Positions 16,710 through 25,879 of a DNA stretch of 64,000 nt are shown here, in pieces. A model generated the notes under the pieces. That model was given only the letters and a program-made list of their open reading frames with translations. It searched no databases and was not told the DNA's origin. A program made the position numbers and the translations under genes. Source of the stretch: Mesorhizobium sp. dw_380 (GTDB lineage Bacteria > Pseudomonadota > Alphaproteobacteria > Rhizobiales > Rhizobiaceae); contig NZ_JAFFIW010000009.1 in NCBI RefSeq assembly GCF_018588885.1, positions 159,237-223,236 of the forward strand. Reading direction: 5' to 3'. The number at the start of each line of letters is the position of its first letter. The stretch's first letter is position 1.

Positions 16710-17322
16710 CGCTGTGAGATCGATCGTCTGCGCCTGCGCCTTGCTTGTATCCGCGACGCTATCCGCCGTGGCGGACGAGCCGGCGCCGTTACGGCCGCCC
16801 ATCGACAAATGCGTCTGGGAAAGGCTGGCCGACAAGACGATCGGCCTTGCCGCCTGGGTGCAGCGCTGCGATTTCGGCTTCCGCCAGATCCATTTCGAAT
16901 TCGCCGGCAACGCGCTCGCCATCAAATACAGCGATGGCGGCCGGGCCGATCCTCTTGTCGAGGTGTTCGACATCAAAACAGGCGAAACCGCCGAGGCTGC
17001 GTTGCAGCGGCTGTATTTGGAGAAGACCGACAAGGCCGTCAGCGCCCGCTGTGGGGTGGCGCCCTACACCGAGGGCACCGTACCCGCCGGCGTCAAGCGC
17101 TACACATTCAGCCCCGACACCGCCTACGCGAAAGAGCTGAAAGCGCTTGCCAATTCCGACGAGGTTCCCGAACCGCCTTGCGGTGACTGGGGCGAAGGAC
17201 CCGATGGCATCCAGTATTTCGAGGTGCCGGCGGGCGAGGGGCGCAAGCTGCTGTTCGTCCGCATCGGCCAGGATGAGCCGCTGTTTGATGAGCAGACGCT
17301 GCGGGTGTTGCCAGCGGGGTAG
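16702..17322 (+). CDS. Exported protein of unknown function
   Basis: 206 aa with a signal peptide (IVCACALLVSATLSAVA). The mature part has four cysteines, Cys37 (IDKCVWERL), Cys56, Cys116 and Cys160, and a hydrophobic beta-rich C-terminus (GRKLLFVRIGQDEPLFDEQ). It forms a two-gene unit with the preceding exported protein. Family not recognised. Confidence 0.7.
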   Translation: MNSAVRSIVCACALLVSATLSAVADEPAPLRPPIDKCVWERLADKTIGLAAWVQRCDFGFRQIHFEFAGNALAIKYSDGGRADPLVEVFDIKTGETAEAALQRLYLEKTDKAVSARCGVAPYTEGTVPAGVKRYTFSPDTAYAKELKALANSDEVPEPPCGDWGEGPDGIQYFEVPAGEGRKLLFVRIGQDEPLFDEQTLRVLPAG

Positions 17323-17350
17323 GCTGAGATCTGATCGTAGCGTTTTACCT

Positions 17351-17557
17351 TTATGCCTCCACGTACTCCGCGAGGCTGACACCTTTGGGCACATCCAGCC
17401 CATCGGCGCGCAAGCCTTCAATGTGGAAGCGTATTGCATCGCGAATTTCGGTTTCCACCTCAGGCACAGTCGCTCCGGTCGCGATGCAGCCGGGCAGGTC
17501 CGGCACATAAGCAGAGAAATTATTTCCTGCTTTTTCAATCACTACCGCATAACGCAT
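17351..17557 (-). CDS. hicB: HicB-family antitoxin
   Basis: 68 aa with the partial RNase H-like HicB domain: MRYAVVIEKAGNNFSAYVP followed by DLPGCIATGATVPEVE and a C-terminal helix. HicB neutralises HicA and usually binds the operon promoter. This is the short form without an obvious C-terminal DNA-binding domain, so repression may be weak or absent. It starts 4 bp after the hicA stop. Confidence 0.87.
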   Translation of the reverse strand: MRYAVVIEKAGNNFSAYVPDLPGCIATGATVPEVETEIRDAIRFHIEGLRADGLDVPKGVSLAEYVEA

Positions 17558-17561
17558 GCCA

Positions 17562-17762
17562 TCACTCCTTCAAACCGGACTGCTTGAGGATGCTGTTCAG
17601 TGTTCCTGGCGCAACCTCTTCAGACGGCTTGCCGGCCACGGTGACACGGCCGGCTTTGATCTTGTGCTTATATTGGCGATGACTGCCCTTGGTTGCAACC
17701 AGATACCAGCCGTCGACCTCCAGCAGGCGAATGACTTCGCGGACTGTAAGCCGAGGTGGCAT
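17562..17762 (-). CDS. hicA: HicA-family mRNA interferase toxin
   Basis: 66 aa with the double-stranded-RNA-binding-like HicA fold: VREVIRLLEVDGWYLVATKGSHRQY (catalytic His28), then the basic AGRVTVAGKPSEEVAPGTL and a final helix LNSILKQSGL. Family members cleave mRNA when HicB is lost. The start lies only 6 bp downstream of the nrdJ stop, so the module is very probably read through from nrdJ transcription. Confidence 0.88.
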   Translation of the reverse strand: MPPRLTVREVIRLLEVDGWYLVATKGSHRQYKHKIKAGRVTVAGKPSEEVAPGTLNSILKQSGLKE

Positions 17763-17768
17763 CAGACC

Positions 17769-20700
17769 TCAGCTGCACCCGCTCGTAGCCCCACACGTAT
17801 CGCACTTCTCGCACGTCCCATTCCGCACCATCGTAAAGTTCTGGCACTCGGAGCAGGAATTGCCGGTGTAGCCCTGGAGCAGTGACTTGGCGCGGCGGTC
17901 GGCGGCGAGTTTTTTCGCCTCGGCGGCCTCAACGGCGGCCGCGTCGGTGAACAGGGCCGCGGCGCCAGAGCTCTCGGAGGCCACGTCGGCCGCCTCCTCG
18001 AAGGCCATGTCTTCGGCCAATTCCTTGGCCCGCTCCTCATAGTCGCGCTTGTAGGCGATCGCCTCGTCGCTGGCCGGCTTCAGTGCCAGCACGTTGGAGC
18101 CGGAGAAGGCCGTCGGCGCCGAGCGGGCAGGGGTTCCGGCGCCGGCAAAGCCCTTCGGATCGTTGCCGCTTGCCCTGGAAACGAGCTTCACCGGCGAACC
18201 CCGGGTCAAGCCCTTGGAGACGGCGTCGGTCTTGCCTTCGCTGATGCCGCGGCCAAGCGCGGTGTTGGAGAAGTCCGACTGGTCGACATGGGCAAGATCG
18301 TTGCGGCCGAGATAGGAGATCGCCAATTCCCGGAACACGTAGTCGAGGATCGACGTCGCGCTCTTGATGGCATCGTTGCCGATGACCATGCCGGCCGGCT
18401 CGAACTTGGTGAAGGTGAAGGCATGCACATATTCGTCGAGCGGCACGCCATATTGCAGGCCGAGCGAAATCGCGATGGCGAAGTTGTTGAGAAGGCCGCG
18501 CAGCGTCGCGCCTTCCTTGTTCATGTCGATGAAGATCTCGCCGAGGCGGCCATCGTCATATTCGCCGGTGCGCAGGAAGATGGTGTTGCCACCGATCTTG
18601 GCCTTCTGCGTATAGCCCTTGCGGCGGCCGGGGAGCTTTTCCTGCTCGCGCGACACGCGCTCGATGATGCGCTCGACGATGCGCTCGGTGATCTGGGCGG
18701 CGCGGGCGGCGGCAGGTGCCTGGATCAGCTGCTCGACGGCTTCGTCCTCGTCCTCCTCGCCATCGGCGAGCAGCGAGGCGTTCAGCGGCTGCGACAGCTT
18801 GGACCCGTCGCGGTAGAGTGCGTTGGCCTTCAGCGCCAGCTTCCACGACAGCATGTAGGCGCCCTTGGCGTCCTCCACCGTCGCATCGTTCGGCATGTTG
18901 ATGGTCTTGGAGATGGCGCCCGAGATGAAGGGCTGCGCCGCTGCCATCATCTGGATGTGGCTGTTGATCGAAAGCGAGCGCTTGCCGATCTTGCCGCAGG
19001 GGCTCGCGCAGTCGAACACCGCCAGGTGTTCGGCCTTGAGGAAGGGCGCCCCTTCCAGCGTCATGGCGCCGCAGACATGGATGTTGGCGGCCTCGATGTC
19101 CTTCCTGGAGAAGCCCAGCGCCGGCAGCATCTCGAACGAGAAGTCGTTGAGCTGCTCGTCGGTGAAGCCAAACGTCTCCTTCACCCAGTCGGCGCCGAGC
19201 GTCCACTGGTTGAAGACGAACTTGATGTCGAAGGCCGACTTCAGGGCGGCATTCAGCGCGGCAATCTTCTCGTCGCTAAAACCCTTTGCCTTGAGCGAAC
19301 CGGGATTGACGCCGGGCGCCTGGTTGAGGTTGCCATGGCCGACCGCATAAGCCTCGATCTCGGCGATCTGGCTCTCGGAATAGCCGAGCGTCCTGAGCGC
19401 TTCCGGAACGGCGCGGTTGATGATCTTGAAGTAGCCGCCGCCGGCGAGCTTCTTGAACTTTACCAGCGCGAAGTCGGGCTCGATGCCGGTGGTGTCGCAA
19501 TCCATGACCAGTCCGATCGTGCCGGTCGGCGCGATCACGGTTGCCTGCGCGTTGCGGTAGCCATGCTCCTCGCCAAGCTCTATGGCGCGGTCCCAGGCCG
19601 CTTTCGCATGCTCGGCCAGTGCCTGCTGCTTCAAGTCGGAGGCGACCAGCGGCACCGGATTGACGGCCAGCTTCTCATAGCCGTCCTTGTCGCCATAGGC
19701 GGCGCGGCGATGGTTGCGCATGACGCGCAGCATGTTTTGCGCGTTGCGGTCATAGTCGGCGAAGGCGCCAAGTTCGGAAGCCATCTCGGCCGAAGTCGAA
19801 TAAGCCACACCGGTCATGATCGCGGTCAGCGCGGCGCAGATGGCGCGGCCCTCGTCGGAATCATAGGGAATGCCCGAGGTCATCAAGAGGCCGCCAATAT
19901 TGGCGTAGCCGAGGCCGAGCGTGCGGTATTCGTAGGAGAGCTTGGCGATCTCCTTCGACGGGAACTGCGCCATCATGACGGAGATTTCGAGGACGACGGT
20001 CCACAGCCGCACCGTATGCTCGTAGGCAGCGATGTCGATCGTGCCGTCGGCATTGCGGTAGGGGAGCAAATTGATCGAGGCGAGGTTGCAGGCCGTGTCG
20101 TCGAGGAACATGTATTCCGAGCACGGGTTGGAGGCCCGGATCGCACCAGCGGACGCGCAGGTGTGCCAGTCGTTCATCGTCGTGTTGAAATGCAGGCCCG
20201 GATCGGCCGACGCCCAGGCGGCGTAGCCGATCTTTTCCCAGAGATCCCTGGCCTTCAGCGTCTTCAGGACCTTGCCGTCCTTGCGGGCGGTCAGGTGCCA
20301 GTCGGCGTCCTGCTCGACGGCGCGCAGGAAATCGTCCTTCAGCGACACCGAATTGTTGGAGTTCTGGCCCGAAACGGTCAGGTAGGCGTCCGAATCCCAG
20401 TCGGTGTCGTAGGTCTTGAACGACATCGAAGTGTAGCCCTGCTTGGCGAACTGGATGACGCGGTAGATGTAGTTCTCCGGCACGGCCGATTTCTTGGCCG
20501 CCTTGATCTCGCGCTTCAGCGCCGTGTTGATGGCCGGATCGAAGCAGTCGTCGTCATGGCCTTCGCAATTGACGCAGGCCTTCATGATGGCTTCGAGATG
20601 CTTCTTGACGATCTTGGAGCCGGTCACCAGCGAGGCGACCTTCTGCTCTTCATTGACCTTCCAGTCGATGAATTCCTCGACGTCGGGGTGGTCGGCATCG

Positions 20701-21548
20701 ACGATCACCATTTTCGCCGCACGGCGCGTCGTGCCGCCCGACTTGATGGCGCCCGCCGCGCGGTCGCCGATCTTGAGGAAGCTCATCAGGCCGGACGAAC
20801 GGCCGCCGCCGGACAGCTTTTCGCCCTCGCCGCGCAGCAGCGAGAAGTTGGAGCCGGTGCCGGAGCCGTATTTGAACAGGCGCGCTTCGCGCACCCACAG
20901 GTCCATGATGCCGCCCTCGTTGACGAGATCGTCCTGCACGCCCTGGATGAAACAGGCATGCGGCTGCGGGTGCTCGTAGGAGGATTTCGACTTGGTCAGC
21001 TTGCCGGTGAAGGGGTCGACGTAGAAGTGGCCCTGGCTCGGACCGTCGATGCCGTATGCCCAGTGCAGGCCGGTGTTGAACCATTGCGGCGAATTCGGCG
21101 CCACGCGCTGAGTGGCCAGCATATAGGCAAGCTCGTCGCGGAAGGCGCGCGCGTCGTCTTCAGACTTGAAGTAGCCGCCCTTCCAGCCCCAATAGGTCCA
21201 GGTGCCGGCCAGCCGGTCGAAGACCTGGCGGGCGTCGATCTCGGAACCATAGCGCTCGGCTTCCGGCAGCTTGGCAAGTTCGGCCTCGTCGGCGACGGAG
21301 CGCCACAGGAAGGAGGGGACGTCGTTCTCTTCGACCTTCTTCAGGCGTGCGGGCACGCCGGCCTTGCGGAAATATTTCTGCGCCAGGATGTCGGCGGCGA
21401 CCTGGGAGAACTGCGCGGGCACATCTATGTTGTCGAGACGGAACACCACCGAGCCGTCCGGATTCCTGATCTCGGAAAGCGCCTTGCGGAATTCGATCTC
21501 CGCATAAGCCGATTGCCCTTGCTTGGTGAAGCGACGCTCGATGCGCAT
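17769..21548 (-). CDS. nrdJ: Vitamin B12-dependent (class II) ribonucleotide reductase
   Basis: 1259 aa, the size of long class II enzymes. Landmarks are [20 protein letters not shown] (active-site Cys and substrate loop), [20 protein letters not shown], the C-terminal [18 protein letters not shown] zinc-finger-like CxxC pairs and a final CxxxxGCS. It reduces ribonucleotides to deoxyribonucleotides using adenosylcobalamin, without oxygen dependence. Ribosome site AAGGGACC precedes the ATG. The 5' region carries NrdR-box-like sites. hicA and hicB follow directly. The tail cysteines probably shuttle electrons. Confidence 0.95.
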   Translation of the reverse strand: MRIERRFTKQGQSAYAEIEFRKALSEIRNPDGSVVFRLDNIDVPAQFSQVAADILAQKYFRKAGVPARLKKVEENDVPSFLWRSVADEAELAKLPEAERYGSEIDARQVFDRLAGTWTYWGWKGGYFKSEDDARAFRDELAYMLATQRVAPNSPQWFNTGLHWAYGIDGPSQGHFYVDPFTGKLTKSKSSYEHPQPHACFIQGVQDDLVNEGGIMDLWVREARLFKYGSGTGSNFSLLRGEGEKLSGGGRSSGLMSFLKIGDRAAGAIKSGGTTRRAAKMVIVDADHPDVEEFIDWKVNEEQKVASLVTGSKIVKKHLEAIMKACVNCEGHDDDCFDPAINTALKREIKAAKKSAVPENYIYRVIQFAKQGYTSMSFKTYDTDWDSDAYLTVSGQNSNNSVSLKDDFLRAVEQDADWHLTARKDGKVLKTLKARDLWEKIGYAAWASADPGLHFNTTMNDWHTCASAGAIRASNPCSEYMFLDDTACNLASINLLPYRNADGTIDIAAYEHTVRLWTVVLEISVMMAQFPSKEIAKLSYEYRTLGLGYANIGGLLMTSGIPYDSDEGRAICAALTAIMTGVAYSTSAEMASELGAFADYDRNAQNMLRVMRNHRRAAYGDKDGYEKLAVNPVPLVASDLKQQALAEHAKAAWDRAIELGEEHGYRNAQATVIAPTGTIGLVMDCDTTGIEPDFALVKFKKLAGGGYFKIINRAVPEALRTLGYSESQIAEIEAYAVGHGNLNQAPGVNPGSLKAKGFSDEKIAALNAALKSAFDIKFVFNQWTLGADWVKETFGFTDEQLNDFSFEMLPALGFSRKDIEAANIHVCGAMTLEGAPFLKAEHLAVFDCASPCGKIGKRSLSINSHIQMMAAAQPFISGAISKTINMPNDATVEDAKGAYMLSWKLALKANALYRDGSKLSQPLNASLLADGEEDEDEAVEQLIQAPAAARAAQITERIVERIIERVSREQEKLPGRRKGYTQKAKIGGNTIFLRTGEYDDGRLGEIFIDMNKEGATLRGLLNNFAIAISLGLQYGVPLDEYVHAFTFTKFEPAGMVIGNDAIKSATSILDYVFRELAISYLGRNDLAHVDQSDFSNTALGRGISEGKTDAVSKGLTRGSPVKLVSRASGNDPKGFAGAGTPARSAPTAFSGSNVLALKPASDEAIAYKRDYEERAKELAEDMAFEEAADVASESSGAAALFTDAAAVEAAEAKKLAADRRAKSLLQGYTGNSCSECQNFTMVRNGTCEKCDTCGATSGCS

Positions 21549-21563
21549 TGGTCCGGTCCCTTT

Positions 21564-21579
21564 TGTCTATATATAGCGC
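21564..21579 (-). promoter_or_regulatory. Candidate NrdR-like site next to the nrdJ start
   Basis: A palindromic core CTATATATAG (21567-21576) with flanks matching the NrdR consensus acaCwAtATaTwGtgt at about 11 of 16 positions. It lies about 15-30 bp upstream of the nrdJ ATG. Its distance from the upstream pair makes cooperative binding less likely, so it may be coincidental. Confidence 0.4.
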
Positions 21580-21781
21580 TTTCGTCAGGGGATTTCTGCC
21601 CCCAAATGCGAAACGCGCATGTCCGCCGTCTGCCGGCGTTCGCAAACGGCCGGCTCTCCATATCGCGGCCTCCCTCGGCCCATGCAGCCAAAGCTCCTTG
21701 CGAAGCTTCCGCTCGACGCGCCGAGGAACCCGCGGGTCCCTCAAATCTGATTTTTTCGATTCCCTCACTCGAGGGAAGTTC

Positions 21782-21826
21782 ACACTATCTAGCGTCGAAC
21801 CTAGCTGCAAACACTAAATATAGTAT
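21782..21826 (-). promoter_or_regulatory. Candidate paired NrdR boxes upstream of nrdJ
   Basis: Site 1 (21811-21826) reads ATACTATATTTAGTGT on the minus strand and matches the NrdR consensus at about 14 of 16 positions. Site 2 (around 21782-21797) has half-sites ACACTA and TAGCGT with a shorter centre and matches less well. Centres are about 29-30 bp apart, close to the three-turn spacing expected for paired NrdR boxes. NrdR is an ATP/dATP-binding repressor of ribonucleotide reductase genes; its gene is not in the window. Confidence 0.55.
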
Positions 21827-22214
21827 TAACAGACAATTTATTCCAGTCCGACAATTCTCCCTTTCGTCGCCCCACCACCCCACGACCCCAACGCTTCCGC
21901 CGGCCTCGTAGACAGGCGGAAATGCGGGCAAAACGCACATAATCCGGGAAAAAGACCGGGCTCAGAACTTTCCGGTCGCACTCTCAACAGGAGCGCATGG
22001 CCTATAAAAGGCGACTCGTTTTGCGCCGTCAAGGATTCGTTTGCGTAGCTTTTGTGACCCCAACATCTTGTGTGTCACACATGTGGATAACGGGGATAGA
22101 ATGCGCCGCTGCGATTGCCGTTTCCGGCGGCGGGTTTGCGGGCCGATGACGGTCTGAGGCGCTCGTTTGGAGCAATCCGGGCCGCAGCGGCTCGTCGGGC
22201 TGAAAAGTCGTGGT

Positions 22215-22526
22215 TCAGCCGTAATGCAGCTTGGGTTTCGCCTCGGTGCCGGCGAACTGCACGCCGATCCGTTCGTTGCGGCGCCAGCGAACCTCGCAGC
22301 GATAGGCGACGCCGTCCAGCGGCACATAGAGAAGGAAACGATCCGGAACCCGGGACTCCAGTGGGATCTTCAACTCGGCGCCGCCCGCATGCTGGTTGCG
22401 CACCGTACAGCCGACCTCGGAGTTCTGAATTCCGGCAATGATCGATCCGCCCTTGAGCACGCGAGGGCGATGCTCGCGCTGCGGCTCGCCGGGATCTTGC
22501 TGAAGTGGATCTACAGGATTCGCCAT
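22215..22526 (-). CDS. PilZ domain protein
   Basis: 103 aa, essentially one PilZ domain. The RPRVLKGG segment near residue 20 stands in for the RxxxR c-di-GMP loop only loosely, and NSEVGCTVRNQHAGGAEL carries the second motif; VRWRRNERIGVQFAG is the closing strand. Rhizobial PilZ proteins of this length are usually stand-alone c-di-GMP receptors or degenerate relatives. c-di-GMP binding is uncertain. Confidence 0.82.
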   Translation of the reverse strand: MANPVDPLQQDPGEPQREHRPRVLKGGSIIAGIQNSEVGCTVRNQHAGGAELKIPLESRVPDRFLLYVPLDGVAYRCEVRWRRNERIGVQFAGTEAKPKLHYG

Positions 22527-22656
22527 CGATCAAATGCCAGATTGACCGCTTTGTAGCGAAGAAAAATTAGCAAACCATTCATGCTGCACATGACGAGGTT
22601 GTGAATCGGTCGCGATGCCGCGCAAGAGGCCGGCTGCATTGCGCAAAACAAGGAGC

Positions 22657-23145
22657 TTAGGGAAACCTGTGCGGATCGGCGCAGAAATAGGCGATGATCT
22701 GGCAAAGGTCGGGTTCATTGACCATGCGCACTGCTTCGCTGGAACTGACCCATTTGCGGGTGCGGGAGTGCTTTTCCTTCCAGCGGTCGGCGACCTTGTC
22801 GACGTGCAGCGGAAACACCAGCACCTCGCAAGGCACTTCCTCACCGGATGCCAGCACCTTGGCATAGAAGTAGCGGCCGGCTTCGAGATGGGAGATGGTT
22901 CCGCGCAATCCGGCTTCCTCGCCGGCCTCGCGCGCCGCCGCTTCGCAGAGCGGCTCCCTGGCCTCGGGCCAACCCTTAGGCAGAACCCAGCGGCCGGTAT
23001 CGCGGCTGGTGATCAGCATGATCTCGACACCGTTCCCTGTATCGCGCCAGGGCAGCGCGGCAACCTGCAGACGGCACGGCGCGGTGCCGAAGAGTCGCCG
23101 GACCCTTTCGGCCAGATGGTTGTGCGTCGTTGGCCTCGTCAACAT
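22657..23145 (-). CDS. Nudix hydrolase, diphosphoinositol-polyphosphate phosphohydrolase-like
   Basis: 162 aa. A complete Nudix box (G-x5-E-x7-REAGEEAGL) covers about residues 58-80. Flanking VALPWRDTGNGVEIMLITSR and WVLPKGWP resemble the small phosphohydrolases that act on diphosphate-linked substrates. The nucleotide or inositol phosphate substrate is unknown. It is in the same direction as the PilZ gene and 130 bp upstream of it. Confidence 0.87.
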   Translation of the reverse strand: MLTRPTTHNHLAERVRRLFGTAPCRLQVAALPWRDTGNGVEIMLITSRDTGRWVLPKGWPEAREPLCEAAAREAGEEAGLRGTISHLEAGRYFYAKVLASGEEVPCEVLVFPLHVDKVADRWKEKHSRTRKWVSSSEAVRMVNEPDLCQIIAYFCADPHRFP

Positions 23146-23355
23146 CGGAGAAGCTAGCCCCAGCCTCCAGAATCGTTTGCCGTCTCACGAATCTTACGAC
23201 TAATTGTGACCAATAAAAGTAAAAACTTTGGTCGGGCCGGCTGACTTCGCCAACAAGGGTCGGTTTCACAGGATGCCCGGCCGCGCGGATCCATCCGCGC
23301 AAGCAAACAGCATCGTCGGCGGCGGCTTAGCTGGAGAAAGCGGCTCGTTCTCGAG

Positions 23356-23856
23356 TCAGCCGGCGTGATCGTCGGCGATCGGCTTCTGATAGGTGAAGCC
23401 CATGTCCCAGGGGAAATAGATCCAGGTGTCCTGGCTGACCTCGGTGACGAAAGTATCGACCAGCGGTCTGCCCTTGGGCTTGGCATAGACGGTGGCGAAG
23501 TGGGCCTTCGGCATCATCGCCCGCACGATGCCGGCGGTCTTGCCCGTATCGGTGAGGTCGTCGATGATCAGCACGCCGGCGCCGTCATCGGCCAGCAGCG
23601 CGGGTGTGACCTCCTTCAGCACCTGCAACTGCCCCTGGCTGGTGTAGTCGTGATAGGAGGCGACACAGACCGTCTCGATGACGCGGATGCCGAGTTCGCG
23701 CGAGATGATTGCTGCGGGCACCAGCCCGCCGCGCGTGATGCAGACGATCGCTTTCCATTGACCCTTGTTGGCGCCGGCAAGCCGCCAGGCGAGCGCGCGG
23801 GCATCACGATGGAACTGGTCCCAGGAGACCGGGAAGGCTTTTTCGGGCAGGGACAT
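23356..23856 (-). CDS. gpt: Xanthine-guanine phosphoribosyltransferase
   Basis: 166 aa with the type I phosphoribosyltransferase fold. The PRPP loop is [20 protein letters not shown], preceded by [17 protein letters not shown]; the C-terminal [10 protein letters not shown] is typical of bacterial XGPRT. It salvages xanthine and guanine to nucleotides. The ATG at 23856 was chosen over a GTG at 23865 because GGAG lies 8 bp upstream of the ATG. It stands near a UspA gene in the same direction. Confidence 0.92.
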   Translation of the reverse strand: MSLPEKAFPVSWDQFHRDARALAWRLAGANKGQWKAIVCITRGGLVPAAIISRELGIRVIETVCVASYHDYTSQGQLQVLKEVTPALLADDGAGVLIIDDLTDTGKTAGIVRAMMPKAHFATVYAKPKGRPLVDTFVTEVSQDTWIYFPWDMGFTYQKPIADDHAG

Positions 23857-23970
23857 TTCGCGCACTCCGCAGCACGCGAGGGCCGCGTGCGAGAAAACAG
23901 GGGAATGCGCGCGGAATTAACTGGAAAACCTTGGGCTTGGCAAGGGCGGCCGGCAGCGATGGCTGTGGAC

Positions 23971-24804
23971 TTATCGCGAGAGGAAGGCCGCGACCTGTGC
24001 CGTGCGCAGCACCGTGCGCGTCACCCCGCCGAACAGCAGCTGGCGCAGCCAGGAATGGCTGTAGGCGCCAAGAACCAGGAGATCGGCGCCGGTCTCGGCG
24101 ACCCTGTTCTGGATCATGTCATCGACCGAGGTGCCGCCCGATTTCTGCACCGACACGCTGACCGTGGCGCCGTGGCGCGACAGGGCCGCCGCGATTTCGG
24201 CGCCGGCGGCCTCCGGACTTTCGTCGAGCGTATCGGGTGGATCGATGACCAGTATGTCGGTTTTCTCGGCCTCGATGATGAAGGGGAGGGCGTCGAAGGC
24301 GGCGCGCGCGGCCTCCTTGCTGCCGTTCCAGGCGAGCAGCACGTGTTTGAACGTGGTGACCAGCGGACCCGCACTCGGCACCACCAGCACCGGCCGGCCG
24401 GCATCATAGACTAGCGTGTCGACATCAGCGCTCGGATCGCCGCCGGTGTCGCGCTGGGCGGCGATGATGAGATCGGCGGCGCGCACGCTCGAAATGCCGG
24501 TCAGCGCGCTGTCGCCGGAGAAACTCTCCAGGCTGCGCCACTCGAAGGAGAGACCGGAATCCTCGATGCGCCTGAGAAAGACGGCCTGCAGCTTCTCGGC
24601 CCGCTCCCGGTTCATGTCGGCCGACACCTGCAGGAACTCGGTATCGGGAAAGCCGGTCGCCGATGTGTAGGGCACAGGAAGCGCTTCGGCATGGATGCCG
24701 ATCAGATGGCTCTGGAAGCGGTTGGCGAGCGGAATGGCGCAGTCGAGTACGCGCTCGGCATCCTGCTCGTTCTGCAGAATCGCGACGATGGTCTTGAAAC
24801 GCAT
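23971..24804 (-). CDS. Tandem universal stress protein
   Basis: 277 aa with two UspA-like halves. The first begins FKTIVAILQNEQDAERVLD; the second begins TFKHVLLAWNGSKEAARAAFDALPF and ends GADLLVLGAYSHSWLRQLLFGGVTRTVL, with the G-x2-G-x9-G-type ATP loop in the second half only. It is probably a cytoplasmic stress-responsive protein. A palindromic element and the next gene lie upstream. Confidence 0.88.
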   Translation of the reverse strand: MRFKTIVAILQNEQDAERVLDCAIPLANRFQSHLIGIHAEALPVPYTSATGFPDTEFLQVSADMNRERAEKLQAVFLRRIEDSGLSFEWRSLESFSGDSALTGISSVRAADLIIAAQRDTGGDPSADVDTLVYDAGRPVLVVPSAGPLVTTFKHVLLAWNGSKEAARAAFDALPFIIEAEKTDILVIDPPDTLDESPEAAGAEIAAALSRHGATVSVSVQKSGGTSVDDMIQNRVAETGADLLVLGAYSHSWLRQLLFGGVTRTVLRTAQVAAFLSR

Positions 24805-24881
24805 GATGATCCCTCAATCTGGCGAGCGTTCGATCTCGCGTGCAAGGAAACGCCCCGGCGCAGTGCTTGGTTCCGGCTATA

Positions 24882-24966
24882 GCAATTCCAGGAAAAGTGT
24901 GAACGGTTTTCCCGGGAAAGCGCTACGCGCTTTCCCTAGGGAATTGCGCCAAAACAAAGGGCTAGA
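24882..24966. repeat. Palindromic repeat element (nested hairpins)
   Basis: An outer pair CAATTCC / GGAATTG encloses a perfect 10 bp stem GGGAAAGCGC-TAC-GCGCTTTCCC (24914-24936). A run of the form CCAGGAAAAGTGTGAACGG is characteristic of an abundant rhizobial repeat as I recall it. It sits between the UspA gene start and the molybdopterin-binding-like gene stop. Only one copy is in this window. Confidence 0.65.
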
Positions 24967-24972
24967 AGCTGA

Positions 24973-25716
24973 TCAGCGTGCCTTGGCCACGAAACCCGCC
25001 ACCATCGCTTCGACATCGGCGCGCGCCGCGTCGAGCGCCTCCTGGCTGCGGGCACGAACAACCAGTTCGGTCGAGAATTTGCCATCGCCGTATTTCGGAT
25101 AGGAGCCGATGATCGTGTCCGGATGCGCCTTCTGGATCTCACCCAACGGCCCGCCGACAAGGCCTTCGCCGAACGGACAGTGCACCGTCGCCGAGAGCAT
25201 CTTCGCGCCGGTCTTCAGCGTCGGCACGACATTGTCGAGCATGGCCTGGAAGATCGAGGGCACGCCAGCCATGACGTGGACGTTGCCGATCCGAAAGCCC
25301 GGCGCCACGGACACCGGGTTGTCGATATGGTCGGCGCCGCGCGGCATCCGCGCCATGCGCTTGCGCGCCTCGGTGTATTCGATGCCGCGCGCCGCATAGC
25401 TCGCCCCCAGCATCGCATAGGCCTTGGCATCGTATTCGCAAGGAACGCCGAACGCTTTGGCAATCGAATCGGCTGTGATGTCGTCATGGGTCGGGCCGAT
25501 GCCGCCCGTCGTGAACACATAGGTGTAGCGCGCGCGCACGGCATTCACCGCCGCGACGATCTCGTCTTCCTCGTCGGGAACGATGCGCACTTCCTTCAGA
25601 TCGATGCCAACCGCCGTCATGATGTCGGCGAGGTGACCGATATTCTTGTCCTTGGTGCGGCCGGACAGAATTTCATCGCCGATGACAAGCATGGCGGCAG
25701 TGACGATTTCAGTCAT
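24973..25716 (-). CDS. MoaB/CinA-N type molybdopterin-binding-like protein
   Basis: 247 aa. The GDEILSGRTKDKNIGHLADIM start and the FTTGGIGPTHDDITADSIAK loop are those of the MoaB/MogA/CinA-N molybdopterin-binding domain. The CinA C-terminal deamidase domain is missing, and the C-terminal part (GSYPKYGDGKFSTELVVRAR) matches stand-alone cinA-N-like proteins of alphaproteobacteria. A nicotinamide-nucleotide or molybdenum-cofactor role is possible; neither is proved. Confidence 0.83.
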   Translation of the reverse strand: MTEIVTAAMLVIGDEILSGRTKDKNIGHLADIMTAVGIDLKEVRIVPDEEDEIVAAVNAVRARYTYVFTTGGIGPTHDDITADSIAKAFGVPCEYDAKAYAMLGASYAARGIEYTEARKRMARMPRGADHIDNPVSVAPGFRIGNVHVMAGVPSIFQAMLDNVVPTLKTGAKMLSATVHCPFGEGLVGGPLGEIQKAHPDTIIGSYPKYGDGKFSTELVVRARSQEALDAARADVEAMVAGFVAKAR

Positions 25717-25879
25717 GGAGGGCTCCGGCAGGACGGTCGCCTGAGATAGCGCGGCGCGTGCCTGTCGGCAATGCCAACCGAGCGGTGAACAAACTGTGCC
25801 TTGATGCGCCCGTTTCGATGCGCGGTTGCGGCGCGAGCGGATGCGGTTAAGCTCAAGCCGGTTCTGGTCCGGGTGAACA

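Larger units (their letters stand above)
21549..22214. other. Long leader/intergenic region of nrdJ
   Basis: 666 bp between nrdJ and the PilZ gene. It holds the NrdR-like sites, a dyad TTCCCTC-ACTC-GAGGGAA (21760-21777), a palindrome TGTGTG-T-CACACA (22069-22081) and a perfect DnaA-box sequence (TTATCCACA on the minus strand) at 22082-22090. A 50-codon ORF at 21998 with a GGAGCGC site is present but unsupported. No cobalamin riboswitch pattern was recognised. The region is AT-richer around 21780-21850. Confidence 0.6.

Noticed and set aside
18288..21911. A 1207-codon ORF antisense to nrdJ
   Set aside because: High-GC codon bias in nrdJ leaves the opposite strand open; the protein has no family match and no ribosome site.
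21998..22150. A 50-codon ORF with a GGAGCGC site in the nrdJ leader
   Set aside because: Short, no recognised family, overlaps palindromes; kept only as a note in the leader region.
21549..22214. A cobalamin riboswitch in front of nrdJ
   Set aside because: The B12-dependent enzyme does not need one, and I recognised no B12-box motif in the leader.
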